DNA of 64,000 nt. Source: Manis javanica (lineage: Eukaryota > Chordata > Mammalia > Pholidota > Manidae). Below the pieces are notes generated by a model. That model worked only from the letters and a program-made list of their open reading frames with translations. It did not search any database and was not told the origin of the DNA. The first letter of the stretch is position 1, and the number at the start of each line of letters is the position of its first letter. The position numbers and the translations under genes are program-made. Positions 1-12,200 of this stretch are shown here, piece by piece. The stretch lies in assembly GCF_040802235.1 (NCBI RefSeq), contig NC_133157.1, positions 91,684,001 to 91,748,000 on the forward strand, written 5' to 3'.

Positions 1-3000
1 GGGGGTGTCCGACCGCCAGCTCAGGTGACCGGGGCTGTCCCGCTAGCCCGCGGGGAGGCATCTGTGCCTGCGTGCAGGGGTGCTCAGTGACCAGAGCAGC
101 TCTGGCCGCCATCCTGCAGGCCCCCTGGGCCCCCACAGCATCTGCTTGTGGAGGACTTAAACTTGAGCTTTTGGTTGGAGGCAGTTCTTCGTCATGTTTG
201 CTCTTTAACGTAGAGGGAGGTACACAGTCAGCTGCTCCTGGCCTGACGCCTCAGTTTTCTTTCTTTTCTCACTCCCCTGTTCCTGCAGCCTACTTCCCCA
301 CACTCCGTCAGGAGCAAGGTGACTGCTGAGGTCTCCCTGAGGCCGGTCCTCAAGCCCTCTCCTCCGAAGCAGGCCACTGTAACTGACCCCACCCCTGTCA
401 CTGCTGCTTCCTGGCACATACTTTTCATGGGGAGCAGCCAAGTTGTCAGGCCCCCCCAGGGTCTCCTAAGCTGTCCCCCCACTGGGCTGTCTCTCTCTGT
501 GAGTTGATATTTGAAGGGGTCTGGATTTCTCTCCAGTAGAAACTGGGCGGTTGGAGCATGGTCACTGCCCGCGGTGCACCAGGAACCTCGCGTGGAGTGG
601 GCAGTATCTGTATGCGGCGTGGTCAAAGCCTCACCTGAAACACAAGCCCTGCACTTGCTGTAAGTGCTCACAGAACCATTGCTGTCCACACAGAGATGTT
701 TCCATCACACGTGATGCCTGAGGAAGAGCTGGTACTCAGACACATGCTTTGGCTCCGTGTGCAGTGCTTTCACCCTAAAATATCTAACACGAAAGACTGA
801 AAGGTGGAGAATATCCATTCAGGTGTGCGAGCTCAGGATCAATAACAGGTCTTGTGGGGCCAGAGGGGGCCACAGGGCAGTAGCGCCTTCTAGACAACAA
901 ATAAGAAGTGGGCCCAGTCCTGGTCCTGCCCTGGTTCCGGGGCCTCACCACGGAGGACAAAGGTTGGGGCAGTGGGATGAAGCCCAGAAATTGTAAAAGC
1001 TCTTTCCTAGATACAGGGTAACAAGGAAGTAGGGAGATTCATTTGCAGTTTTCTTGAAAATTGATGTTTGTGTTACGTGATTATAAGAAAATAAGTCCAG
1101 AACTCAAAACAACACATGTACCGTCCTCAGTGAGAGTTATGACTCACCTGAGGACAATTTGGAGAGAAAATCGGTTCTTTGGATACATGGGGAGTGCTTT
1201 CCCTTTAATTAGAGTAGATTCCTCTGATTGTGAGACACCCTCTGGCGAGATGACCCCCATTCCCTCTGAGCCACAGCCCCTCCCTCAGTGCCCATATTTC
1301 CAGGGTATCAATTGAAGCGTGTTCTAACCTCAGCCTTTCCTGGACTCTGTTCCAGTGTCCAATGAATATTTTCCTGAACGTGCTGTGAAATTTGAAAAAT
1401 GTCTGCTGGCCGCATCGTATGGAGGTCCTTAGTCTACAGCATTGACTTCAGGACACCAAACTATCTTTCAAAGAAGCACCTAGGGGGCCACCACCAGCTC
1501 CTGTATTTTCTTTGAGCCTCGCCCTGGTCTAGGCCACCGGTGGGTCCTGTCCCACTGGGCGGCAGAACATGGACACAGGTGCCTTGGTGCACAGAGCCCT
1601 TTCCACAGGGGAGCATCACCTTCCCCCAGCTTCTCACCTTCTGCAGGCTTAGCTGGGTTCCCTGCTTGGCCTGGTTACCTAACACAGCACATGCTTTCTA
1701 CCCGCAGAGTTTTACTGACATCTCTTGGTGCTGCCCCTTCAAATGTCTTGACTGTCATTTTGGAATTTGGGCAGCAGAAGAGAGAAGCTCATACACTCCT
1801 GACTGGCTGTCCTCTGTGCTCAGACTCAGCCCACACGCAGATGCCTCCTCCCCATTCCGGGCCCTGCAGGTGGCTCCTCCTGCGGGACTGCACATGAAGC
1901 TCAGTTAATGGCAAGGTCCCCGTCCTCTGCGGCTTCTGCATGTGTTCAGTAAGCGAGCAAATAAAGGGAAGGGGTGCAATCAGAGGCCTCGGGCACTGGA
2001 GCCACACCCTCCCATGGCGTGAGGAGTCCGGAGGTGAGCACACAGCTTTAACGTCTATTGAGGTTTCATCATCAAAGCAGAGATTCGGCCTTTTTTGGTG
2101 ATAGTGGTTGACCCTTAATCAACAACCAGCCATGAGAAAGCGCTACCTTATCACCCACCCACTCACGCTGCAGTCAGAGGGCTCAGGGCCTTCATGAGAC
2201 CCCCACTGCTGCCTGGCCCTTCAGTCTCGGGACATACCTGGTTTCCGGTGACGCATTTGAACCTGATGACTTGTTCTGAATATTTTCTTTAAAAAAAAAC
2301 ATTTCCTCTAAAAATGTGAGAACAGTATTGTAGTATGTATTCATGTACTTATTTTGTCATTGGTGTGTACTTCAATTTTTAGAATTTAAAAATTTTCATT
2401 TATATTTTTAAAACCTTTAGAAAGTATTTTCATCAGCAAAACTTGGTTTATAACCAACCTTTCAGAGGCATCTATTTTTTTAAAGTAAAACATCCCCGTG
2501 TGCAAAACGTGTGTGTGTTCCCCTAGTGTTTCCGTACAGTGTCTGTACAGGTCTGAACACCATGACAAAGAAGCAGTGTCGTCTGTTTTCACCTAGGCAG
2601 CCACATTGCTCCTCCAATATTGCAGTCAAATAGAAAAAAAAACTGTAGAGGTCACAAAATAGAGTAGAAATACCTGGGACTGTAGTAAAAAGCCCAACAT
2701 TCAAATGTGGGTTTGATCATAGTATGTGTGACATCAAGAAGTCTCTGAACTATTTGTCCCTGTGCTTTTCATCTGTGACATTAATTACGCAGTATTTGTA
2801 TGACTTGCCTTTGTTGGGTAGTTACTGAGACCAAACAACATATCAGAAAAAATGTTTCAAGCTGTAACATTGTACAAATTATTTGATAACTCTGTGAAGG
2901 TAACCTAAGATTTTATCACTAATATGTTATCCTGACTGTAAAAACCAATTAAACCTTAAAATATTTAGTTTTGCAAATTATCCTAAAAGCACAAGTATAC

Positions 3001-3376
3001 ATTCATTCAGGGGACCCTAAGCCTCCAAGACTTACACAAATGCTGAGGAGCCCCCATTCTGTCCCCCTGGGGGTGCACATCCTCAGGAAAAAGCAGTGAT
3101 TCCATTAAAATTCAGGAGTGTGCTGTGCACATTGGATACACAGTAGTTCCCACCACAGATCTGGTGGTGTCTTCAAAGCTGATTAAAATTAGTATATTCT
3201 CAGTAATATTGTTGGTGCACATTTATTTCACAGAAAATCGATTTGCAAGGTAAGCACCTAATTAATGGGCTTTCTGTTTGCAAAGCTGTGAGCAGAATGG
3301 GTCCCATCAGCCTGGGTGTGACTGGGTTGTGCCCCCAGTGGGTGCACCATGCCAACTGTTCTCTCTCTCCTCCTAG
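1..3376 (+). other. VIPR2 intron 2 (partial)
   Basis: No exon is recognised here. Human-like exon 2 (HPECRFHLEIQEEE region) was looked for and not seen, so it should lie upstream of the window. Position about 2690-2860 resembles a plus-strand MIR; 2270-2670 is AT-rich without a recognised repeat. Confidence 0.6.
2690..2860 (+). repeat. MIR SINE, partial
   Basis: TGTGTGACATCAAGAAGTCT, GTGCTTTTCATCTGTGACAT and a GGTAGTTACTGAG segment fit a diverged MIR. Confidence 0.45.
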
Positions 3377-3484
3377 CCTGCCCTGGAGTCTGGGACAACA
3401 TCACATGCTGGCCCCCAGCAGACCTAAGCGAGACCGTCACAGTGCCCTGTCCAAAAGTGTTCAGCAATTTCTACAGCAAACCAA
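3377..3484 (+). CDS. VIPR2: VIPR2 exon 3 (extracellular domain)
   Basis: 108 bp following a polypyrimidine tract and TCCTAG. It encodes [20 protein letters not shown] and continues through a [14 protein letters not shown] end. This is the Cys-rich hormone-binding domain with WDN, CW and P-C-P signatures and an N-glycosylation sequon (NIT). Phase runs from 2 to 1 nt, as in human. The donor is CCAA|GTACTG, with A instead of the usual G at -1, so it is a weak site. Human has Ala at the last full codon (SKA), this copy Pro. Confidence 0.9.
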
Positions 3485-6389
3485 GTACTGTCTATGTTGT
3501 TTCCGAGGGTGTGTGTCTGTCAGAAAGGGTCGGCTTCTCTGTGAAGGCAGCAGGCACCCGGAGCACCCGTTCACTTTGCTGAGCGAGTCAGGGAACGGCT
3601 GCCCTGTCACACACAGAGCTGGTTTCAGGAGCAGGATGAAAAGCTTCCTGCTGAACCATCCACCTTAAATCAAATGCAGGGCAGAGCAGGCCTCAGGGAG
3701 AGGCTGGGCCGGGCGCGTCCACTGTGCACCAGAAGCAGACAAAGGGGAGCCAAGAGCCAGCTGCCACAGGAGCTGAGCAGACCTTCCCTGGCATCCTGCC
3801 CCTTCAGGGCCCACAAGCCCTCAGCACTCCCCAGAGGTCCTGAGGCTGCCTGACGCATGGGCACAGCTTCACGCCCAGGAAGCCTTGTGGGGTCTCTGGT
3901 CTGGCTCCCCGCCTCTGAGCTCCCACCTGCTGCCCCAGCCCCTGGCCTCGGGGGCCTGCAGGCTGAGTCCCCAGAGCACCATGGGTGCTGGCCAGTAGGC
4001 AGGGCCTCCTCCTGTGGCTTGTGCTCTGCTACACAAGGCCCCACTTGCTCCAGAGAAGGCAGTTTTGTTTCATTGTGGTGTGTTGTAAACGGTCCTGATT
4101 TCCATAACATGACTAAATCTGCCTGTGAAAGTGGAAAAGAAGACCCATCTGGAAACGATGCACAATAATTTGGCGTGCAGAAGGCTCACATTCAGAGGGC
4201 AGGTGCCACAGGGGAGCCTGGAGAACTGGAGTTGTGGGCGTGCCTCCGACGACCGCAGGATAGATCTGGATGGAGGAAAAGTGATTCAGGAAAGAAAGAT
4301 TTCTTTCATACCTGCGACTTGCAATGTAAGAACTGTCCTGAGTGAGTGAGTCAGCCAAGCGCCCAAAGACTGAGACCATGCCACGCCCACCACCACCATC
4401 TCTGTCAGGAAGACTAGTAAAAAGTGTCCCCCCACCCAGTTAATGCTACTCCCACTGAATGGGTTGGGCTGTCAGTATTCTGGAAATCCTAAAAGAATTG
4501 GCACAGACTTTGTATGGATGGTTTGATTCCCAAGGCTTCCAGAGAGCAGCCTGAGGTTCGCATGCAGGCAGACATGAGCGCTCCCATTCCTGGGCATCTG
4601 CTGCTTCCAGCCCAGCCCTTGCCAGACAGGAGCCCCCTGGGCACGCAGCTTCCAGGACAAGCTAGAGTCTGATTCAACTCTGAATCACTGTGCAGCCTCT
4701 CCTCTGGAGAATGAAAACTCCAGTCTGTTTCAGGTTAAGTGCTTTGTGCTCTCTGTCTAGAACCGTCTTGCAGCTGTGGGGAACATCTCCACCGCAAGAA
4801 AGTCGGCCAGAGTTCCTGCATCTGGATGCCACAGCTAGTTATCTGAAATATATATGCCTCCATGTTTTTAACTGGGCACAAAAATATGAACCACACAGCT
4901 GCTTACACAACTGTGGACAACTTGCCATCCACGTGGGTGTGTAAGAGTCCCAGAGCTCACAGAGGCAGAGACATAATCTGCAGCTGGGGCCGAGGAGGGC
5001 TGGGTGGGGGCCCATGGGCATAGACAACAGTGGGCTGAGGCCCCAAAGATGAACCTCGGCAGGGGTAAATGGGAGGTCTTGACACAAAATTAAGAACCAG
5101 TGGTGCTTGAATCTGTATGGCACCTTTCAGTTTATAGAAAGCTTTCAAAAAGCTGAAAGTGGCTTCTTGCCATGGCCTGAGAAATGGATCTGTGTGTTTT
5201 CTGGGAAGTAATTTTCTCTCTGAAGTTCTCATCCCACCAGCGGGTAGGAAACTGGGGAGCTCTCCAGGTAGCCATGTGTGCTGTCATGGCAGCCAGCACC
5301 TTGCTGTGAGCTCTCCTCCTGCAGGGTGAACCCAGGGTCATGCAGGCCCCTCTGCATCATCCGTGGGGGCGGAAGGGAGGCGGGGAGCAGTGTGTGCTCC
5401 ATGGAGGAGCCTTTAAAAGGGAGGCAGGAAACAACCAAGCAAGACAGCGTGGCTTTGAGGACATGGGAGATTTACCCTGGGGAACTGGAACCTTAGGACA
5501 CTGCACTCCAAGTATGGGGGCCCTCCACATCGGGGAGAGGGCCAACATGCTGCAGGAAGCCAGGACAGCTCGACAACAAAAGGGTCAGGAGCAGTGCCCG
5601 TGACAGCAGCCCAGCTGTGGCCCCAGGGACACCAGAATCACCTGATTACAATAGGAGCTTCCGACAGCTGCAGGCCATGCCCAGTGCATCGTCTGAGGTG
5701 CAGGCTCAGGACCTCAGGCTGCTGTCCTTGGAGAGCAGTGACTCCCCAACAGAGCCTGGGGGGCAGTGGGGCATGCCTGCCCCCAGCCCAGACTGAGCCC
5801 AGCTGGAGGCTCCAAGACACCACACTGAATGGGCAAAGGATGGGGCTTGTAACCACCTGGGGAGCAGGCATCTCAGGCACCTGTCACCCCGTGCTGAGGA
5901 CACACGGGCACCACCGCTGACCTTAGGGCCACAGCTCTGGAAGGTCAGAAAACAGTGGGGGGTCTCCACAAAGTTGGGGAAGGACCTGCAGAATAGATAG
6001 GCCCCCAGGTAACGAAGGCCCCATGGAGTCAGGGTTGGGGAGAGACTCACTCAGAGGGTAGAGAGGGGTCCCACTCTCCTGAGTCCTAAAGTTGTGGCCT
6101 CCCCCACGTCCTCCCAGACCCCCCAGCTCCCAGAGGCCCTCCCACCTTCCTGACCCGCTCTCACTGCCCTGGCCCTCTCCTTTGCTGCCTCACACATTTC
6201 TAGGAAGCTCACCTCCTCCTCTGCCTTCAGGGATATCCAGGGGTGTGAAGCCAGATGGGATGAAGAACTGGGGAAGCTGGGCTTCACAGGATGAAGCCCA
6301 TTGAAGTGTCTTCTTCAGACTCGTGTTTGGATGTATTCATGAGGTCTGCCTGCCCAGCACCCGCTCCAGCCAGTTCACAGAGCTCAGGG

Positions 6390-6520
6390 TTCAGGCAGAT
6401 GAGGAGCCCACTGCCAGGGACTGAGATGAGCTCTCGCTCGTCAGCCGTGTGACGCGGGCAAGAGGCCCAACCTCTCCCAGCCTCGGGTTTGCTGTCCATA
6501 AAGTGAGGTCACCTGCAGGG
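6390..6520 (+). repeat. MIR SINE, partial
   Basis: GTCAGCCGTGTGACGCGGGC, CCCAACCTCTCCCAGCCTCG and GTTTGCTGTCCATAAAGTGA follow the MIR consensus order. Confidence 0.55.
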
Positions 6521-6984
6521 CCAGGACTCCATGAGTGGTGCAAATAGGGAGCCCCCCCCGCCGGATACGGGGGCTTGGGGGGGATGTGCCACGCTGTCAT
6601 CTTGTTCCTGATGCTGGTCTGTGGACCTCGTGCTACCTGCCTCTAACATGAGCAGCAAGGACCCACTCTTCAGGGATCTGTGCTGCCTCCCCTGTGTGCT
6701 GCAGTCTCTGAGCTACTCCTTGGCCCCTGTGTCCCTCTGGGCGCTGGTGCAGGAGGGGCTCTGGGCCTTGAGCTGGATAAACCCTCGGGGTGACAGTGTT
6801 GAAGAGGAACAGGCAGGGCCAGGCCGTGGGGCCCTGGGTGCTGCTGAGACCACGTCACCCCACCTCCTGTCCTGAAGGCGCGCTTTTCAAGCCAGGATGT
6901 GCTCGTGCGGCCGACCTCTCCACAGGAGCAGGCTTTGCTCTGGGTTTTGCCTGATGACTCCATGAGCAAGTGAACAGGCAGCCT

Positions 6985-7130
6985 GCGTGATGCAGAGGAA
7001 ATAGGGATTTCTGAGTCAAAAAACCTGTCCTACTGCTCGGCTGATACAGAACCACGGGCATCACTGAGCCCCAGAGCTTGTTTCCCGCCTGCACAACAAG
7101 GACAGTAATGCTACAGAAAAGACCATGTTG
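6985..7130 (+). repeat. MIR SINE, partial
   Basis: Diverged MIR-like run with ATCACTGAGCCCCAGAGCTT, GTTTCCCGCCTGCACAACAA and GGACAGTAATGCTAC. Confidence 0.5.
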
Positions 7131-7568
7131 TGGGCGCACATGCCGTTCCGCAAGCCCCGGCTTATAGGGCAGGGATGCTAACCACAGGGAGCTTCTCCCT
7201 GGTCTGAGACCCCCAAGCCCACCCCAGATGTGGCCCAGGCCCCCAGGCCCACGTGTATTTCACCCATGACCACCCGGCCCTCTACGTGGTCACCGTCCTG
7301 CCATGCTCAGGTAAGTAGGGGAACATCTGTTCTTCGGCTTCACAAAGGGCTTGGATTAGTTAGGGGCAACTTTTGATGGTAAGACCAGAACTGACTTTAT
7401 TACATGCAGCTCACATCTAACCTCCACAATGTTCTCCCACAGCACTAGCGACCCAGTGGTGCCTGCCCCATGCACTCTAAGGCTACTGGCTCTGAGGTCC
7501 CCTGCCCGGCCTCGGCCTGCAGCCCCTCACACTTCACCACAGAGCAAACGGTCCAACTTTTCTTCTAG

Positions 7569-7666
7569 GAAACATAAGCAAGAACTGCACAAGTGATGGG
7601 TGGTCGGAGATGTTTCTAGATTTCATAGATGCATGCGGCTTCCATGACCCTGAAGATGAGAGCAAG
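7569..7666 (+). CDS. VIPR2: VIPR2 exon 4 (extracellular domain)
   Basis: 98 bp between TTCTTCTAG and GTAAGG. It encodes RNISKNCTSDGWSEMFLDFI then DACGFHDPEDESK. It contains the conserved C-T-S-D-G-W core and DACG of the class B N-domain. Compared with human it has Met for Thr and Leu for Pro in the SETFPDF segment. Frame and splice sites are intact. Confidence 0.92.
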
Positions 7667-8538
7667 GTAAGGGCTGGCACGCCGCCCGAACTTCCGCCTG
7701 TGCGCTGAGCGGCCCTGCGGGTTTATTCGGGCTCGCCTCTGGGGCCAGGGCTACTATTCAGTGGCCAGAAAGGCCACACCCGTTTCAGGTCTGCTGCCTG
7801 GCCTCCAGGAGTTCCTGATGTTTCCATGGTTTTGGAGGCAGGAAAGGCTTTCTCCTCACCTGCTGTCCAGGCCTCTCCTGCTGAAGTGAGCTTTAATGAG
7901 CTCCCTTCCTGCCGGGGTGTTTCTCCATCCCTGGTAGGGTTTTGCTACAAGATGGGCTGTCGAGAAGCTGCATGGTAGTTTCCTCGGTCCTGAGGCGGCA
8001 GCAGGAGACGGGACCAGCTGGAGCATCTTTGCAAATCTGGAAGTGGAGTGTGCCTGGCTGGCAGTACCCAGGCCCAGGCTGGCTGCCAGTGACTCATTGC
8101 AGGCCACGCTGGGGACTTGGCCTGCACTGGCGTGGCCCCTCAAGGGCTCTGTCTGCTGGTGCAGTTTAAGGAGGCTGTGGAGGGTGTGGTGGTGAGCCAT
8201 TTGTCCAAGAGCCCAGTCATTTAAATGATGCATCCACTGCAGCTCTGCTAAACTCTGCCCCAGCCTGTCTGTATACTTACTCAGCTGTAGCCTGCATTGT
8301 TGATCTTTCCTGCACACTTACCCCAATAACTGTGGTTTTATTATGTTTCAACCAGCAAACCAGAACACTGCCTTCCCTTGAGCTGCATTTGTTTACCCCA
8401 CAGCGCTGTGTGGAACATGGGCACCTCATACACCTGAGGATGGGGTGCACTTCAAACATGTGTTCCCCAAGTGTACATTGTGTGGGATGTACATGAGGCC
8501 CTTTAAAGAACCTCAGGGAATCTTAGGTACCCACCCAC

Positions 8539-8604
8539 CCTGGATCCTACTGCCCCTGGATCCCACTGTCCCTGGGTCCCTCGGTCCCTGGGTCCCTCCG
8601 TCCT
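8539..8604 (+). repeat. 16-bp minisatellite
   Basis: Four imperfect copies of a unit like CCTGGGTCCCTCGGTC. The first two have GATCC/CACTG variants, the last two are nearly identical. Confidence 0.75.
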
Positions 8605-9119
8605 GCCACCTAATGAGACCGTCAGTGATGCTGACGTGGGACCAGTTCTCCCCAGGCCTGACCCACCGTCCCGTGCTCCTGCTCTCCAAAGGGCTGACCT
8701 TGCTCTCCTCACTAAGGGTTATCATTTAAAGTCAGTTCTTTTCCCACCAAGTTATTAAACTGCAGAAAAGGAAGTACCATACATTTTAGCCAATATCCTA
8801 ATTGGAAGCTAAGACCCCTGACCTCTGGCCAAGAATCAGTGAAGATGATGGTGGTGGTGTGGCCTACATTGCTGATCAGTTACCGATATTATAGATTAAT
8901 TACCCATGTCATCTCAAGTGGTCTTGTTCTGTTGCGGTCTGATTGCCAGCATTGCATATATGTAAGGAACACAGTGTGATGTTTTTACACATATACACTT
9001 AACACTGTGAAAAGACTCCCTCAATCAAACTAATTATCAGTCATCTCATATTCATCAAATACACTCACCTTTTTCTGGTGAGACATAGAACTTAGCTTAT
9101 ACCTGAAAGCATGTACTTT

Positions 9120-9240
9120 GACCAATGTCACATATTTCCCCACCCCCCATCTCATTTAATCTTAGTGACAACCCACTTTACAGACAGAAACTAAGATTTA
9201 GAGAAATGGCGTGACCGGTCAGAGGCCCCAGGCTGGTGAA
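9120..9240 (-). repeat. MIR SINE, antisense, partial
   Basis: CTCATTTAATCTTAGTGACA followed by ACTTTACAGACAGAAACTAA resembles the antisense MIR core. Confidence 0.5.
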
Positions 9241-12200
9241 CAGAGCTGTGGCTGGGCCTCCTCTGACCCCTCGCTCCCCCCACTGTAGTCGTGGCAGTGA
9301 TGGGTGTGGGACATAGCTGGGCAGGTGGCCAGGCCCGGGGTCCATGCGGATACCTCCCAGGAAATACGGAGCTGCCACCCTGACAGTCCTTCCAGGCAGT
9401 TGGGACAGAGCCAGGCTGATCGCTGGGACCTGGGCCTGGGCACACAGCGCACACCAGGCTGCTGTGTCTAGAGTCCGTTGAGCAAGGTTTGGGTGGTAGG
9501 ACAGTTCCAACGCTCCAGATGGGGGCGTCTGGTCAGACTCTGGGCTGTGGGAGGTGAGTCCTCAGACCTCATCAGACACGCAGTTCTGCTGGCAGACTCC
9601 TAGGAAAGGGAATTTCTTTTTAAGCCTTGCAGTGTGGGTATCACAGGATCCAAACCTCCTTTGCTCACTGCTGTTTCTGTTATGCATAATCATGCAAACC
9701 AGTTTTTCTGGGTTGAATGTGTCAACCTTCTCACCTTACACTAAGTCGTCTTTGTCGCAAGCAGAGGCTGTGGGTGGCACCTGCGGCCTATATGCACCTG
9801 GGCCTCCGGAATTTATAGGAACAGCGTGGGACTTTGTGCAGCTAGAGTCCACTCCACACGTCCCAAAAGACACCAGCTGTGGTTCACCACCCTTGGCCAA
9901 GCTTTGAACCAGAGGAACTTAGATCAGCAGAAGAGCTCCTAGCACTTCACTGAAACGTGACACATTTAGGACTGAAGGCAGTGGAAACCCCCTACCAACC
10001 ACTCCTCCTCCCCACCCGTTCTCCAGCCTCCTGACCCTTCCCACTGTGACTCCCTTCTCCCCACAGCGGTCTCATCTGGCTCCAGTGGAACATAACCCGA
10101 GGGGTTTGACACACCCCTCGGGCTGTCCTGTGCTCTGGGTTGGAGCTTGGCCCATGGGCGTTCTGTATTTACTGCACCCCGCAGGTAAGGCCCCACCCGG
10201 AGGGGAGGCTGCTGAGTCTCCTTTGGGCAATAAATGCCGGTGTTGGACAGCCCTCAACAGTGGGACCTACAGCTCGCAGACATACATTTAACTTCCCTAA
10301 CCCATCCCAGCTACAAGGTGGGGGATAAATTCCCCCGCTTCATGTTGTTGCTGTAAACCCAGTGCACAGCCCAAAATCAGAGACCTATTCAGCCAGTCTG
10401 AATTCAGAACATGTTTCGTTGGAAGATACGAGAGTGTTCCAAGCCCCAGGCTGGCCCCAAACTGTGGGTGAGCTCTTTAATATGGCTTTGTAAGAATAAG
10501 ACTCTAACTATATAGAACCAGCCCCAGATATACTTCTGAGGCTTCAGGACACGGGTATGGGGTGGAAAGTACAGCGTGCTGAGGCCTCACCAGCAGCATT
10601 TACCTGGAGATGGGCTCTGGTCCCCAAAAGGGGCAGGCCAATTCATCCCAAGATGACCATGCCTTGGAGGTCCCACTGCTCTGACTGACCTTGGGTTACA
10701 AAGGCCCAGTGGGGTCTGACAGGGCCGCGATGGATGTGGGAGGGGCACCTAGGGCCAGCGGCCAACACGTCAGTGCTGACACACTTCGGGAGTCACACCC
10801 GACTGCTTCTCCTTCTCCCTGGATTCCCCTGGTCATGCTGTAGGGGACCTTCCAGGAGACCTGGAGACCCTAATGGGCCCACTTGGTGCTTGGAAAGGCC
10901 TGTGACCAAATCCAGCCTGTGGGAGGCACAGAGTGTCAGTAATTTTCTGATGCTTTTTGTCCAGCTTGAGGCTTGTTCTTCTTAATTAAACATTTCAGAG
11001 ATTCTGCAGAGATCAGGACAGCATATTCCCTGCTAACAGATTAAAAAGTCAAAGTATTTGCATGTGTGAAAGCTTGGAAATGATGGCCCAGAACCAAAGC
11101 AGGAGGCTCCCCTCTCTGGCTGCAGCTTCCGCTGTCTGAATATTTGAACACTTGGTCACTCAGGGAATCAGTTCAAAGATGAAGACCCCCTGCCAGCTGT
11201 CCCTGCACCCTGGGCTGAGGGGAGGGATGCAGCCTGGTGAAGATGGGGCTCCCCACTTCCTCTCCGTACCATCTCATTGGCCCTCACTCTTCCCAGTTTT
11301 GCTGAGATTTTTTGACTGGATTTCCTGCTCTCACGTGGCCAAGCATGCCTGGGTGTTGTGTGTGATCTTTGTTTCACAGTTAATTAAATTCAGTAAAAAA
11401 ATCAGCCTCCACTAAAGCTGCAGGCTTGCTGCATCGGGTGAGGAAACTGAAGATGCAGTCAAGTGAGGAGGGGGAGTGGCTGAAGGAGACCCGAGGGCCT
11501 CCCAGCCAGGGGGGAGCTGATGCCCAAAGCTGCTTCTCCCCGAAGGAGACCCCAGGAGGCCGGGGAGTCATAAGGGCTGGGGTGGCGCCTGGCCCTTGAT
11601 TCTCTGGGTCTTACAAGTCACAGTGAAGCCCTGAAGCCCGCCGGGCTGGCCTCAGGACCCTGTCATCACACCCGGCTTCCCAGTCCTGTCCCTCTGGCCA
11701 AACCCACCTGCAGGTGTGCGTGCCCTGGCTGAGGAGCACTGCATCTTAGGCCTTTTACCTTTTAATCGCTGCATAAAGGGTTAATCCCATTATGAGGATT
11801 TAAGGGCCCCTCATCCCCCAGGCCCGGGGGACCCCACAGCCACCCTAGCTCCTCTGCCCCCAGGTCCCAGCCTGCTGAGGCTACAGGGAAGGCAGGCCAG
11901 ATGGAGACCATGAGACTCTCTCAGCTGCCTCCACCCCTACATGGGAGCGTGGGGGTGCCCTACACCGAAGAGGTTGCCCTGGCATCATGTTCTCAGCCTC
12001 AGCAGGACAGCCCAATACTGGTCCTTCCCCCTACCAGCTGATCCCCAGACCTGGGGCTCCCCGGACAGAGCTCCCCGCCACAGCCCATCAGGTGGACCCT
12101 GGTCACCTGATATTTTTCTGCATCAAAGGCTGTCTCGAGGGTCCAGGTGAGGGCAGTGTGTTGGCCGGGCTCCCTGCCCTGGTCCCCACCTGCTGCCCAG

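Larger units (their letters stand above)
3485..7568 (+). other. VIPR2 intron 3
   Basis: Mostly unique GC-rich sequence with short chance open frames. Two MIR-like stretches occur at about 6390-6520 and 6985-7130. I see no other gene. Confidence 0.6.

Noticed and set aside
1..3376. Search for VIPR2 exon 2
   Set aside because: No HPECRFHLE-like frame with AG/GT borders found; exon 2 is taken to be outside the window rather than lost.
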